Of a stretch of DNA of 64,000 nucleotides, positions 1 through 9,556 are shown in pieces. The notes under the pieces are model-generated. The model saw only the letters and a program-made list of their open reading frames with translations. It searched no databases and had not been told where the DNA came from. Made by a program: the position numbers and the translations under genes. Position 1 is the first letter of the stretch. The number at the start of each line of letters is the position of its first letter. Origin of the DNA: Avanaerovorax sp964442135 (GTDB lineage Bacteria > Bacillota > Clostridia > Peptostreptococcales > Anaerovoracaceae); NCBI GenBank assembly GCA_964442135.1, contig CAYTYN010000001.1, positions 57,922-121,921 on the forward strand. Direction: 5' to 3'.

Positions 1-2
1 GT

Positions 3-323
3 CATTCGGATGTGAAGAACCGGGGAAGCCTTTTCCCGCCTTCGGATCCGAAGAGATATGCAGTCAGGAAGCAAGCTCTGACCGAAGATGAACTGACCCA
101 GATGGTGCTTTCCCTCATATGTGATTATTCCTCACCTGCCCACGGCGTAGGACGGACCGTCATACTTCAGCTGTTGAAATCTTCAGGAGTGCACATAAGC
201 GACGGTAAGCTGCGAGAGGTACTCGCTTCTCTCGCCTCGGAGGATCTCATACAGATCGGCAAAGGCCGCTTCGGAACCAGGATTACTGAAATTGGTATGG
301 ACAGATTAAGAAGACAGTTTTAG
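3..323 (+). CDS. Hypothetical protein, C-terminal part, winged-helix-like
   Basis: The reading frame is open to the left edge of the window, and the first possible start (GTG at 12) has no visible Shine-Dalgarno sequence, so this is probably the C-terminal end of a gene that begins outside. About 103 residues are visible. The pattern (helix, helix, GVHISDGKLREVLASL recognition-like helix, then a basic wing 'GKGRFGTRIT') resembles a winged helix, but I do not recognise the family. It ends in RRQF and is followed by about 57 bp before the amidohydrolase. It could belong to a regulator or to a helicase accessory domain; no function is assigned. Confidence 0.55.
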   Translation, partial: HSDVKNRGSLFPPSDPKRYAVRKQALTEDELTQMVLSLICDYSSPAHGVGRTVILQLLKSSGVHISDGKLREVLASLASEDLIQIGKGRFGTRITEIGMDRLRRQF

Positions 324-380
324 TATATAAGTGTCACCGTATTTAGAAAATGAACGTCTGATTCGTTCGGGAGGTATTAA

Positions 381-1598
381 ATGACATCAGAACAAAAGAC
401 GCCGGTTACTCCTGCTCAGCTTAAGGCTGCCGCGGAAAAGCTTTATCCTTCTACGGTAAGGTTCCGACGGTATCTCCACTCTCATCCTGAGCTTTCGGAG
501 CATGAGGAAAACACCGCTCGTTACGTATGCTCCATCCTCGACGACCACAACATCCCCTATACCGCCGGTGTGGCCGGTCACGGCGTCGTGGCTCAAATCG
601 GAGAGGTAAAAGAGGGGCAGCGGTGTGTAGCCATCAGGGCGGACATGGACGCCCTGCCTGTGTGTGAAGCCACAGGCCTTGAGTACGCATCGGAGAATCC
701 CGGAGTAATGCACGCCTGTGGTCACGATATGCACACCGCCATACTCCTCTCCACAGGGATAATACTGAAAGGGTTCTGTGATGAAGGAAGGCTTAACGGA
801 GCGGTTAAACTGTTCTTCCAGCCTTCCGAAGAAACTGTGGGAGGCGCTTCTCCCATGATAGAAGCAGGATGTCTCAGGGATCCGGAGGTCAGCTTTATAA
901 CGGCTCTTCACGTGGATCCCAATTATCCGGCGGGCACCATCGATTTAAAGTACGGCCCTATGAATGCGGCAACCTGCAGCTTTTCACTCGCCGTTAAGGG
1001 CAAAAGCTGTCACGGCGCCCATCCTGACGCCGGCATAGACACTATCCTCGTTTCTGCTCAGGTGATTACAGCCCTCCAATCCATTTCCAGCCGGTTCATG
1101 GCTCCTACCACACCGGTGGTAGTCACCATCGGCACTGTTAACGGGGGCACGGCAGGAAACATTATCGCCGGTCAGGTCATGATGACAGGCACCATCAGAG
1201 CTCTTGACATGGATACAATGGAAAAGGCCAAGTCTCTGTTCCTACGGATAGTCCGGGATACAGCTTCCGCCTACGGAGCTTCCGCTGAAGTTTTCTGGGG
1301 CAAAGATAATTATCCGGCTCTGATCAACGACGATTCAGTGACAGGCATCGTAGAAGAGACTGTGGTTGAATATCTGGGCCGCGATATGGTGAGGCTTATG
1401 CCTGAACCCAGTCTCGGAGCCGATGACTTCGCCTTTTTCACTCAGAAGGTAAAAGGAACTTATTTCAACCTGGGAGTTACGAGAGACGGCGAAGCTGCCT
1501 ACTCTCTCCACAATGAACGCTTCGCCCCGGCCGAGGAGGCAATGCTGAACGGGGTTATAATCCAGACAGCTTCCGCTCTCAAGCTGCTGGAGCGGTAG
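381..1598 (+). CDS. M20D-family amidohydrolase (hippurate/N-acyl-amino-acid hydrolase type)
   Basis: A 405-residue metal-dependent hydrolase of the M20D peptidase group, expected to cleave N-acyl amino acids or similar amides in the cytoplasm. The metal-ligand motif HACGHDMH (about residues 110-117) and the FFQPSEET motif carrying the catalytic glutamate pair are intact, and the lid-type dimerisation domain lies in the middle (about 180-300). Length is normal for the family. The ATG is preceded by GGGAGG at good spacing. It lies 40 bp upstream of alanine racemase on the same strand, which suggests shared transcription. The substrate cannot be told from sequence; N-acetyl-diaminopimelate deacetylase-like and auxin-conjugate-hydrolase-like members share these motifs. 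Confidence 0.9.
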   Translation: MTSEQKTPVTPAQLKAAAEKLYPSTVRFRRYLHSHPELSEHEENTARYVCSILDDHNIPYTAGVAGHGVVAQIGEVKEGQRCVAIRADMDALPVCEATGLEYASENPGVMHACGHDMHTAILLSTGIILKGFCDEGRLNGAVKLFFQPSEETVGGASPMIEAGCLRDPEVSFITALHVDPNYPAGTIDLKYGPMNAATCSFSLAVKGKSCHGAHPDAGIDTILVSAQVITALQSISSRFMAPTTPVVVTIGTVNGGTAGNIIAGQVMMTGTIRALDMDTMEKAKSLFLRIVRDTASAYGASAEVFWGKDNYPALINDDSVTGIVEETVVEYLGRDMVRLMPEPSLGADDFAFFTQKVKGTYFNLGVTRDGEAAYSLHNERFAPAEEAMLNGVIIQTASALKLLER

Positions 1599-1638
1599 AA
1601 ACTTTACACAATGGAGAATTTTAGGAGGAAAAGGGAAA

Positions 1639-2751
1639 ATGAAAATTTTTTTTGACGAAAGCGCCCCCAGGGACACACAGGTTCACATTGATACTCAGGC
1701 GATTCTAAAAAATTTCCGCAATATAAAGGAGGCCTGCGGTGAAAAGACAGCCGTGATGCCTGTTTTAAAGGCTAATGCCTATGGTCACGGTATGGACAGG
1801 GTTGCTCAGCTCCTCTACGAGGAGGGCACGGTCTATCTGGCGGTGGCAACTCTTACCGAGGCTCTCAATCTGAGGAGCTTAAACGAAGATTATCCTCTCT
1901 TTATCTTGGGGCATACTCCGGACAGGATGCTGGAAACCGTAGTAGATAAACGGATAACACAGACGATTTTCAGCTACAGTCAGGGAAAGCTCCTCAGCGA
2001 CCTTGCCGAAAGCAAGGGCGTTAAGGCCTGTGTACACCTGAAGGTGGACACAGGGCTGCATCGTCTGGGTACAGACGATGTGGAGGAGCTTCGGAAAATC
2101 ATCTCCCTTCCGGGACTCGATGTGGAAGGAATCTACTCTCATCTGGCTCTTACCAGCTACGATGACGACATAATTCAGTTCAATAAATTCATGAATATCG
2201 CAGACGAATTGGAAAAGGACGGCTTCAAGTTCAAATACCGCCACATTTCCGACAGCATTGCAGCTATGGATTACCCGGAATTCCGGCTGGACATGGTTCG
2301 TATCGGCGCTATCATTTACGGCCTTAAGGGGTTTAGAAAAGGTCATTTGGAGCTTCACCAAGCCTTGTCCATGGTCACGAGGATTTCCCAGCTCCACCGG
2401 ATACCTAAGGGTGAAGGGGTTAGCTATGATTACTGCTGGAGGGCTCCGAGGGATTCTGTCATAGCCACTCTGCCATTCGGCTACGCCGACGGATATCCCC
2501 GCAATATGCAGGATAAAGGATATGTGACCATCCGTGGTATAAAATGCCCGTTAATCGGCGTCCTCTGCATGGATCAATGCATGGCCGATGTAACCCACGT
2601 TCCCGACGTCTCTGAGGGAGATATAGCCGTAATCTACGGCGACGGCAGCGATAACACCATGAGCATTCCGGAAGCCGCCGAGCTGGCGGGAACCATTAAG
2701 AATGACATCATCGCTCGCGTAATGGCAAGACCTCTCCGAATATACCGTTAG
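1639..2751 (+). CDS. alr: Alanine racemase
   Basis: PLP enzyme of 370 residues that interconverts L- and D-alanine for peptidoglycan. The PLP-binding lysine sits in VLKANAYGHG (Lys44), the second catalytic base is the tyrosine in GVSYDYCW (about Tyr262), and the conserved CMDQCMADVT segment is present near the C terminus. The start ATG follows AGGAGGAAAAGG. Barrel and C-terminal beta domain are both complete, so this looks functional. It is the last gene of the + strand run and is closed by a strong hairpin terminator. Confidence 0.96.
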   Translation: MKIFFDESAPRDTQVHIDTQAILKNFRNIKEACGEKTAVMPVLKANAYGHGMDRVAQLLYEEGTVYLAVATLTEALNLRSLNEDYPLFILGHTPDRMLETVVDKRITQTIFSYSQGKLLSDLAESKGVKACVHLKVDTGLHRLGTDDVEELRKIISLPGLDVEGIYSHLALTSYDDDIIQFNKFMNIADELEKDGFKFKYRHISDSIAAMDYPEFRLDMVRIGAIIYGLKGFRKGHLELHQALSMVTRISQLHRIPKGEGVSYDYCWRAPRDSVIATLPFGYADGYPRNMQDKGYVTIRGIKCPLIGVLCMDQCMADVTHVPDVSEGDIAVIYGDGSDNTMSIPEAAELAGTIKNDIIARVMARPLRIYR

Positions 2752-2834
2752 CCGGTAAGGCGCCTCTCCTCAGCCATACTTGATATGGAGAGAAGTTAAA
2801 CGGTGCAAAATTTAAAGCCAAAGCTCAAACTTTA

Positions 2835-2895
2835 AAGGGATACCCCTTTGCAGGCCTTTTCGCAGCCTGTTTAGGGGTATCCCTTCTTATTTTAT
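2835..2895. terminator. Bidirectional terminator between alr and dipeptidase
   Basis: A perfect 13-bp inverted repeat (2835-2847 with 2873-2885) encloses a second small stem (CAGGC/GCCTG), with a T-rich stretch on the right and A-rich flank on the left. It sits between convergent genes and can end both. Confidence 0.9.
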
Positions 2896-2902
2896 CCTGA
2901 TC

Positions 2903-3850
2903 CTAACCTATTACGTCTTTTATCACCCTCAGAGCGTTTCCGTAACAAATCTTTTCGATCTCATCGTCTGTGTATTCCTTTTCCATGGCAGCCAGTATCT
3001 TATTGAATCCGGTGTAGTTTTCCAGCTCACCGACAGATTCTATACCGTCGAAGTCGGAGCCGAACCCTACGCTCTCAATTCCGGCTTTAGCCACCATGTA
3101 CCTCATATGCTTCATGATGAGCTCTACGGTAGGATGTTCCCTTCCATCCTCGAGGAATTCTCCGCAGAAGTTGATTCCCGCTACGCCGCCTTTTTCCCCC
3201 AGAACCTTGAGCTGATCGTCGGTCAGGTTCCTGCGGTGGCTGCACAGCGCTCTGGCGCAGGAATGGCTGGCGACGAAAGGTTTTTTGCTGTGTTTCGCTA
3301 CGTCGTAGAACCCTCCTTCAGAGGAGTGGGATACGTCTACTATAATTCCCAGCCGGTTCATCCGCTCTACAGCTTCTATTCCGAAAGGCTTCAGACCTTT
3401 CATGTGTTGGTCGTGATCGTCGCTGGACGGAAATCCAAGGGAGTTTTCAAAGTTCCACATAAGGGTTATGAGCCTTACGCCTTTGTCAAACGCTTCGTCT
3501 ACTCTCTCTATGCGACCTTCCAGAAACACCCCGTCTTCTACGGTAAGGAGCGATGATATCTTTCCTGCTTTTTCGTTTTTATCTATATCCTCAGCCTTAA
3601 ATACGGGAAGAACGTGCTCCTTGTTCATTTCCATCTGCTTCGCATATGTATCGCACATCCTGTGGAACAGGTCGTACGATCCGTACTTCTCTATGCAAGC
3701 CCTGTACAAAAACAGTGCGAAGAATTGAACCGTGCCTCCTACCTTTTCTATCATTTGAAGATCCAAATGACCGCCTTTGTCCAGAATATTTTGTTCCGGA
3801 TGGAGGAACACCTCTCCCATCGAATCACAATGCATGTCTATCAGTTTCAT
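2903..3850 (-). CDS. Membrane-dipeptidase-type M19 dipeptidase
   Basis: A 315-residue zinc dipeptidase of the renal dipeptidase (M19) family. The N-terminal HxD ligand pair is in MHCDS (His7, Asp9), the bridging glutamate is in LLTVEDGVFLEG, and the two histidines of the second metal are in VDVSHSS and VASHSCARAL. No signal peptide or membrane segment is visible, so the enzyme is probably cytoplasmic, as in most bacterial members. It is the last gene of a minus-strand run behind two amino-acid-type transporters, which suggests use of imported dipeptides or amino-acid derivatives; that link is inference. Confidence 0.93.
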   Translation of the reverse strand: MKLIDMHCDSMGEVFLHPEQNILDKGGHLDLQMIEKVGGTVQFFALFLYRACIEKYGSYDLFHRMCDTYAKQMEMNKEHVLPVFKAEDIDKNEKAGKISSLLTVEDGVFLEGRIERVDEAFDKGVRLITLMWNFENSLGFPSSDDHDQHMKGLKPFGIEAVERMNRLGIIVDVSHSSEGGFYDVAKHSKKPFVASHSCARALCSHRRNLTDDQLKVLGEKGGVAGINFCGEFLEDGREHPTVELIMKHMRYMVAKAGIESVGFGSDFDGIESVGELENYTGFNKILAAMEKEYTDDEIEKICYGNALRVIKDVIG

Positions 3851-3919
3851 AACATACCTCCACTGCTAAAAACAATTTTCAAGTACATTATATCACCAAT
3901 TTCATTCCTTTGATACCGA

Positions 3920-5326
3920 TCAGCTGAAAAGTCCCAGGCCGAAGAAGGTATCCAGCTGTCCCAGCAGTACCAGTAGCAGCACGGGAGGCGCTATGAACTT
4001 TATGGAGTAGTGGAAGTATTTTTTCATCTTGAACTCCCTTCCCCCATGGATTATCTCATCGTCCAGATAGTCCGGCTTTATCCATCCAAAGATTATGGCG
4101 GTTATAAGGGCGCCGAGAGGCATGAGTATACCTTCCGATACCAAATCGAAGGAATCCAACCATGTGCTCTGCCCGAAGATCTGCGGAAATCCGTTAGATC
4201 CCAGTCCGTCCAGAGATACGAAGGTTCCCTCTGCGGCCACGAACAGTCCCACCATAACAGTGATTTTTCTCCTGTTTATAGGCTTTCCCTTTTCTATATG
4301 TCTGTCCATTATGGAGGAGCTCACCGCTTCCGTCAGGGAAATAGACGAGGTTATCGCCGCTATGAATACCAGAACGTAGAACAGGAATCCGAAGAAAGGT
4401 CCCAAGCTTCCCATCGCCTGGAATACCGTCTGAAGCGTTATAAACAGAAGTCCGGGCCCCTGAGCCGGATCCAGACCGGCTGAGAAAACCGCCGGCATTA
4501 TGGCCAAAGCCGCCATTACCGCAACCGTGGTATCGGCAAGAGGTATTATCAGGGAGTTCTGCTGTATATTTTCATCCTTCTTCATGTAGGAGCCGTAGGT
4601 TACCATTATTCCCATTCCCAGGGAAAGGGAAAAGAACATCTGCCCTCCCGCTGAAGCCAGGACACTTATCCAGCCTGTGCCTCGGAATACTTCAAAATCA
4701 GGCTTGAATATGAATTCCAGTCCTGCTCCTGCTCCCGGAAGGGTAACGCTCCTTATGATGATTATGAGAAGCATTACGAAGAGAGCCGGCATGGCGAAGG
4801 TGGTAAATTTCTCTATTCCCTTAGATACTCCGGCCTGGACTATTATCATTGTCAGAAATATGAATATGAGGGTGTAGACTGTGCTCTCCAGCTGGTCTGC
4901 CGTAAATCCGGCAAAGAATGCTGAGCTGTCAGCATCTCCCACTCCCCAGGCGGCCCCGAACAAATCTCCAATGTTTGCAACTGCGTATTTTATGCAGTAT
5001 CCTCCAAGCATACAGTAGAACCCCAATATGAGAGCCGGGGATATCCATCCGAACCAACCGATGATCTTATACTTTTTGCCAAGAGCTCCGTAGGCCGCTA
5101 CGACCCCTTTGCCCGTCTTTCTTCCCAGGGTCAGCTCAGCCAGCATGATTACTACCCCTACGAATACTACTAACAGCAGATAGATTACGAGAAAGGCGAA
5201 TCCGCCATTATTTCCCATCTTATACGGGAACCCCCACAGGTTTCCCAAACCCACGGCCGAGCCTATGGCCGCCATGAGGAAGCCGAACCTGCTGCCCCAT
5301 TGTCCTTTTTTATGGTGATGCTCCAT
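3920..5326 (-). CDS. Neurotransmitter:sodium symporter (NSS) family transporter, copy 1
   Basis: A 468-residue sodium-dependent transporter of the LeuT/MhsT family. The signature AAIGSAVGLGNLWGFPY in the first membrane helix contains the unwound segment that binds sodium and substrate. Eleven to twelve hydrophobic helices can be seen. It is clearly a paralogue of the next upstream gene (same length, closely similar first helix and C-terminal IKPDYLDDEI segment) and lies 63 bp downstream of it. The substrate is likely an amino acid; sequence alone does not say which. Confidence 0.93.
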   Translation of the reverse strand: MEHHHKKGQWGSRFGFLMAAIGSAVGLGNLWGFPYKMGNNGGFAFLVIYLLLVVFVGVVIMLAELTLGRKTGKGVVAAYGALGKKYKIIGWFGWISPALILGFYCMLGGYCIKYAVANIGDLFGAAWGVGDADSSAFFAGFTADQLESTVYTLIFIFLTMIIVQAGVSKGIEKFTTFAMPALFVMLLIIIIRSVTLPGAGAGLEFIFKPDFEVFRGTGWISVLASAGGQMFFSLSLGMGIMVTYGSYMKKDENIQQNSLIIPLADTTVAVMAALAIMPAVFSAGLDPAQGPGLLFITLQTVFQAMGSLGPFFGFLFYVLVFIAAITSSISLTEAVSSSIMDRHIEKGKPINRRKITVMVGLFVAAEGTFVSLDGLGSNGFPQIFGQSTWLDSFDLVSEGILMPLGALITAIIFGWIKPDYLDDEIIHGGREFKMKKYFHYSIKFIAPPVLLLVLLGQLDTFFGLGLFS

Positions 5327-5389
5327 TTATATTATCCTTTCTTAATTTATCCATCGCAACTCATGTATGCCCGGTTTATATGGCTTAGC

Positions 5390-6790
5390 CTATATTATGC
5401 CGAGGCCGAAGAAACCGTCCAGCTGGACGATTACGATAAAGGCCAGGAATACCGGCGCTATGTACTTGAGGCACAGGTGTACAAAAGGCCTGCTCTTGTA
5501 TCTGCTTCCCTTGCGAATCTCATCGTCTATGTAATTAGGTCTTATCCATCCAAGTATTATAGTCATTATCAGACATCCGCCCGGCATGAGTATACCCTCG
5601 CTGAATAAATCAAAGGTATCCAGCCAAGTGGAGAATCCAAACAGGTGTGGAAGTCCTCCTCCTCCTAAAGCGTCTACTGCCACAACCACTGCTCCCGCTG
5701 TTGACACTGCGCCTATAGTAAGGCTCAGGAAGGTTCTTCCGTAAGACTTGCCCTTCTCTCTTCTCCTATCCATAAGGGATGATACCGAGCCTTCCAGCAT
5801 GGATATCGAAGAGGTCAAAGCGGCAAGAAATACCAGCAGATAGAATATGGTGCCGAAGATAGGTCCCGCTTGGCCCATGCTCTGGAATACGGTCTGTAGG
5901 GTTACAAAGAGCATCCCCGGTCCCTGTGTCGGCTCAAGCCCCGCCGCGAACACTGCCGGCAGTGTGGCTAAACCTGCCAATATGGCGACCAGCGTATCCA
6001 CCGCGGGAACAATGACAGCGTTTTTCTCCAGGTTTTCCCTGTCTCCAAGGTAAGAGCTGTATGCTATGAGAACACTGGCAGCCAGTGACAGAGAGAAGAA
6101 AAGCTGTCCGCCTGCCGACGCCAAAACCTTCAACCATCCCATTCCCTTGAATACCTCAAAATCAGGCTTGAACATGAAGGCCAGACCTTCAGACGCCCCC
6201 GGAAGGGTCACGCTCCTTATCACCGTTATGATCAGCATTACGAACAGGGCAGGCATGGCTATGACGGAAAATTTCTCAAGACCGTTAGATACTCCCGCTA
6301 TGACTATGATTATGGTAAATGCGGCGAATACGACGGTGAACAGGGACGACTGAATGGGATCTGCAACGAAGGCGTTGAAATAGGATGCGCTTTCCGTTCC
6401 GTTCACTCCCCATGCAGCTCCCAATATGTCTCCAAAATTGGCTACCAGATATTTTATGCAGTATCCCCCGAGACAGAGATAGAACATCATGAGAAAGAAG
6501 GGAGCGAGGGTAGCTATCCAACCGTTGAACTTGAACTGCCGCCCGATCTTCTCGTATGCTCCTATGGCGCCCTTGCCCGATTTTCTGCCTATGGCGAATT
6601 CCGCTATCATGCAGCTGTATCCTATGCATGCTGCCAAGATCAGGTATAGCAGCAGAAAGGCAAAGCCTCCTCCGTTGCCCATCTTATACGGAAATCCCCA
6701 TAGGTTTCCCAAACCCACGGCCGAACCTATGGCCGCCATGAGGAAGCCGAAATTGCTCTGAAACTTTCCCTTGTACTTGTTAGTTTCCAT
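5390..6790 (-). CDS. Neurotransmitter:sodium symporter (NSS) family transporter, copy 2
   Basis: A 466-residue LeuT-type sodium symporter with the same AAIGSAVGLGNLWGFPYKMG signature in helix 1 and a C-terminal IRPNYIDDEI segment. First gene of the NSS-NSS-dipeptidase run. The start ATG is preceded by GGAGGTTATTTC. The recR terminator lies just upstream, so this transcription unit should have its own promoter between about 6791 and 6815, but I see no convincing -35/-10 pair there. Confidence 0.93.
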   Translation of the reverse strand: METNKYKGKFQSNFGFLMAAIGSAVGLGNLWGFPYKMGNGGGFAFLLLYLILAACIGYSCMIAEFAIGRKSGKGAIGAYEKIGRQFKFNGWIATLAPFFLMMFYLCLGGYCIKYLVANFGDILGAAWGVNGTESASYFNAFVADPIQSSLFTVVFAAFTIIIVIAGVSNGLEKFSVIAMPALFVMLIITVIRSVTLPGASEGLAFMFKPDFEVFKGMGWLKVLASAGGQLFFSLSLAASVLIAYSSYLGDRENLEKNAVIVPAVDTLVAILAGLATLPAVFAAGLEPTQGPGMLFVTLQTVFQSMGQAGPIFGTIFYLLVFLAALTSSISMLEGSVSSLMDRRREKGKSYGRTFLSLTIGAVSTAGAVVVAVDALGGGGLPHLFGFSTWLDTFDLFSEGILMPGGCLIMTIILGWIRPNYIDDEIRKGSRYKSRPFVHLCLKYIAPVFLAFIVIVQLDGFFGLGII

Positions 6791-6816
6791 GAAATAACCT
6801 CCAAATGATAATTACT

Positions 6817-6853
6817 CAAAAAAATATATGCCCCACCATTATAAACGGCGGGG
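6817..6853 (-). terminator. Rho-independent terminator of the dnaX-ybaB-recR unit
   Basis: On the minus strand a 7-bp stem (CCCCGCC pairing with GGTGGGG, one G-U) with a 9-nt loop is followed after a few bases by a run of seven T. It is about 75 bp past the recR stop. Confidence 0.8.
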
Positions 6854-6926
6854 TTAAGACTGTCAATTCAAACAAAAAGAAAAGTAAGAAATTTGTGTTT
6901 TGCTATAAATTGCAGTAATTTCTCCT

Positions 6927-7532
6927 TCACAGCTCTCTTCTTCCTTCCATGGCTTTTAGCAGAGTCACTTCGTCTGCGTACTCCAGATCTCCTCCTACAG
7001 GTATTCCGTTAGCTATCCGGCTCACCTTTATTCCGGAGGTCTTCAAGAGACGGGCTATATACATGGCTGTAGCCTCCCCTTCAATGTTAGGGTTAGTCGC
7101 CAGTATCACCTCGTCCACCCGGCTGTTTTGAAGACGCAGGATCAGGCTCTTCAGATTTATATCCTCAGGCCCTATGCCCTCCATGGGAGATATGGCGCCG
7201 TGGAGCACGTGGTACAGTCCGTCGAATTCTCTTATTCGCTCCATCGCCATGACGTCCTTCGGACTTTCCACCACGCAGATGACGTCCTGCCTTCTGGATC
7301 TATCAGAACAAATCCCACAGGGATCCGTATCGGTCAGATTCCCGCATACAGAGCAGTATCTCAGCTTCTCCTTAGCCTCTGTAATGGCATCCGCCAGTTT
7401 TTTTGCTTCTTCATCATCCATGGACATTATATGAAAGGCTAAGCGCTGGGCGGTTTTGACGCCTATGCCCGGAAGCCGGGACAGTTGGTTTATGAGCTTG
7501 GCAAGGGGTTTCGGGTAGCTTTTCATGACCAT
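6927..7532 (-). CDS. recR: Recombination protein RecR
   Basis: A 201-residue recombination mediator acting with RecO/RecF at gaps. It has the N-terminal helix-hairpin-helix (SRLPGIGVKTAQRLAFHI), a four-cysteine zinc finger (CSVCGNLTDTDPCGIC) and a Toprim domain (VICVVESPKDVMAMER ... IEGEATAMY). Length is standard. It starts 5 bp after ybaB, the usual dnaX-ybaB-recR order. Confidence 0.97.
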   Translation of the reverse strand: MVMKSYPKPLAKLINQLSRLPGIGVKTAQRLAFHIMSMDDEEAKKLADAITEAKEKLRYCSVCGNLTDTDPCGICSDRSRRQDVICVVESPKDVMAMERIREFDGLYHVLHGAISPMEGIGPEDINLKSLILRLQNSRVDEVILATNPNIEGEATAMYIARLLKTSGIKVSRIANGIPVGGDLEYADEVTLLKAMEGRREL

Positions 7533-7537
7533 CTCCG

Positions 7538-7900
7538 CTACATAAGTCCCGGAATGTTCAGTCCGCCTGTCAGCTTTTCCATTTCCTGACCGGAAACCTC
7601 CTCCACCTGTCGCATTACCTCGTTTACAGCGGCAAGGATGAGATCCTGGAGCATTTCCACATCATCAGGATCCACCACATCTTTATCGATCACCAGCTCT
7701 TTAAGCTCCTTCTTTCCGTTGGCGGTAACTGAAACAGCTCCACCGCCCGATGTGGCTGTGAACTCTCTCTCCTCCAGCTCTGCCTGAATCTGCTCCATCT
7801 GCCTCTGCATCGCCTGCATCTGCTGGAGCTGCTTTTGCATATTTCCTCCGCCCATTCCCTGGGGTTTAGGTTTCTTTCCGGCTTTCATTCCTCTTCCCAT
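7538..7900 (-). CDS. YbaB/EbfC family nucleoid-associated protein
   Basis: A 120-residue small DNA-binding protein. It has the glycine/methionine-rich N terminus (GGGNMQKQLQQMQAMQRQM), a long N-terminal helix and the typical 'VSVTANGKKELKELVIDKDVV' core. Placed between dnaX and recR, as in most bacteria. It is 18 bp downstream of dnaX and the three genes form one unit. Confidence 0.95.
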   Translation of the reverse strand: MGRGMKAGKKPKPQGMGGGNMQKQLQQMQAMQRQMEQIQAELEEREFTATSGGGAVSVTANGKKELKELVIDKDVVDPDDVEMLQDLILAAVNEVMRQVEEVSGQEMEKLTGGLNIPGLM

Positions 7901-7918
7901 GACAATCCTCCGTTCACT

Positions 7919-9472
7919 TTACTCTATAGTTACGTTATCTATGTGAAACTCCTTCTTAACCGCTTCCGCCACTGCTCTGGCTCTTTCCTCATTATCGTCA
8001 TTGCCCGATTCCACTTCTTCCAGTCTGCAAACGGGTTTAAGCTTTCTTCCGATCTCCTCTTCCATCAGCCGGGATATGATGTGGCTCTCTTTTTCTATCA
8101 TATTCCTTATGAACTCGGCTCTGACCAGTATCTTAAAGGAGTCCTTGCCTATCTCTGCCAGAAACGCCCCTGTCTTTATCATATTAAAGCTCGGCCTTAT
8201 TTTCCCCGCTTTCCTGAATATATTGCTCCATATTTCCTCCAGGTCGTAATCCGGGTCACCGTCAGCTTTTTCTTTTCCTTCGTCAACAGCAGCGGTCCTC
8301 CTCTCTTCTCTCCTCTCCTTTACAGGCGGGTTTTCTTCTGCCTTTGCCGGGAGCTTCTCACCTCCTCCGGCCGGCGCCTTTTCCTTCATCCCGCCTCCGT
8401 CAGCCAATGTAGCTGCGGCAAGCTCTAAAAGGATTCTCGGCTGAGTAGAATACCTGGCGTCATTTATGGTTCTGGCCAGTGTAAGGATACCCTCATTTAT
8501 TTCGTCTAAGGATATCCTCCGACTTTGTTTTCGCAGGGCATTTATATTTTCAGCAGACATGTTCAGCACATTTTCCGGATTTTTAACATACCTAGTTATA
8601 AGCAGGCTTCTGTAGTGGCTCATCCAGTCCTTCATCATCTGCTTCGGGTCTTTTCCTTCCCTCATCGCACTGTCCAGTATCATCAGTGCGTCGCTTACAT
8701 TGTGGGCAAGCACCTTTTCCGTAAGGGTTATGAAATATTCCTCTGAGACTGTACCGAGAAAATCCAGAATCAATTCCCTGTCGATGTCCCTATCTCCTCC
8801 GGATAGGCACTGATCCAGTATGCTCAACCCGTCTCTCACCGAGCCGTCTGCGTTGGCCGCGATGAGATGGAGTGCGCTGTCCGTAATGTTGACGCTTCTT
8901 TCCTCACAAATCTCCCTCATGTGGACTGCAAGGGCCTTTTCCGACACTCTCCTGAAGTCCAGCCTCATACATCTGGACAGTATGGTTTGGGGCAGCTTCT
9001 GGGGATCCGTCGTCGCCAAAATGAACATTACGTCTTCCGGCGGTTCCTCAAGGGTCTTCAGCAGCGCATTGGAAGCTCCCGCAGACAGCATGTGGACTTC
9101 GTCTATTATATATACCTTCTTCCTTCCCGCTGCGGGAAGATATTTAACGCTCTCTCTCAGTTCACGCACGTTTTCCACGCCGTTATTGGACGCGGCGTCT
9201 ATCTCTATGACGTCGAAAAATGTTCCGTTCTTTATGGACAGGCAGTTCTCACAGCAGCCGCAGGGCTTTTCTCCCTCGGACAGACAGTTTACCGCTTTTG
9301 CCAGAATCCTCGCCGTGGATGTCTTTCCGGTTCCCCTGGTTCCGCAAAAAAGGTACGCATGACTGACGGTTCCGGTTTCGATCTGATTCTTCAGCACCTT
9401 AACTATATGGTCCTGTCCCAGCACCTCAGAGAACACTTCAGGCCTCTTGGCTCTGTAAAGAGCTGTGTACAT
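7919..9472 (-). CDS. dnaX: DNA polymerase III subunit gamma/tau
   Basis: Clamp-loader ATPase of 517 residues. Walker A is GTRGTGKTS, the zinc module is CLSEGEKPCGCCENC, and the SRC sensor is LSRCMRLDF. I start at MYTALYRAKRPEVF (9472), which has AAGGAGGG upstream and matches the family N terminus. A longer open frame reaches 9634 but runs through the SRP RNA gene, so it is not coding. The charged Lys/Glu-rich linker (about 375-420) precedes the tau-type C-terminal domain. Confidence 0.95.
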   Translation of the reverse strand: MYTALYRAKRPEVFSEVLGQDHIVKVLKNQIETGTVSHAYLFCGTRGTGKTSTARILAKAVNCLSEGEKPCGCCENCLSIKNGTFFDVIEIDAASNNGVENVRELRESVKYLPAAGRKKVYIIDEVHMLSAGASNALLKTLEEPPEDVMFILATTDPQKLPQTILSRCMRLDFRRVSEKALAVHMREICEERSVNITDSALHLIAANADGSVRDGLSILDQCLSGGDRDIDRELILDFLGTVSEEYFITLTEKVLAHNVSDALMILDSAMREGKDPKQMMKDWMSHYRSLLITRYVKNPENVLNMSAENINALRKQSRRISLDEINEGILTLARTINDARYSTQPRILLELAAATLADGGGMKEKAPAGGGEKLPAKAEENPPVKERREERRTAAVDEGKEKADGDPDYDLEEIWSNIFRKAGKIRPSFNMIKTGAFLAEIGKDSFKILVRAEFIRNMIEKESHIISRLMEEEIGRKLKPVCRLEEVESGNDDNEERARAVAEAVKKEFHIDNVTIE

Positions 9473-9556
9473 CCGCCCCCTCCTTTCCACGCCTATCAAC
9501 GATTTTCCGGCACACGATAAAATACGCTCCTTAACAGCTCCGCCAAACAAATGGAA

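Noticed and set aside
387..911. Minus-strand frame inside the amidohydrolase
   Set aside because: A shadow of a clear M20 gene; no family features.
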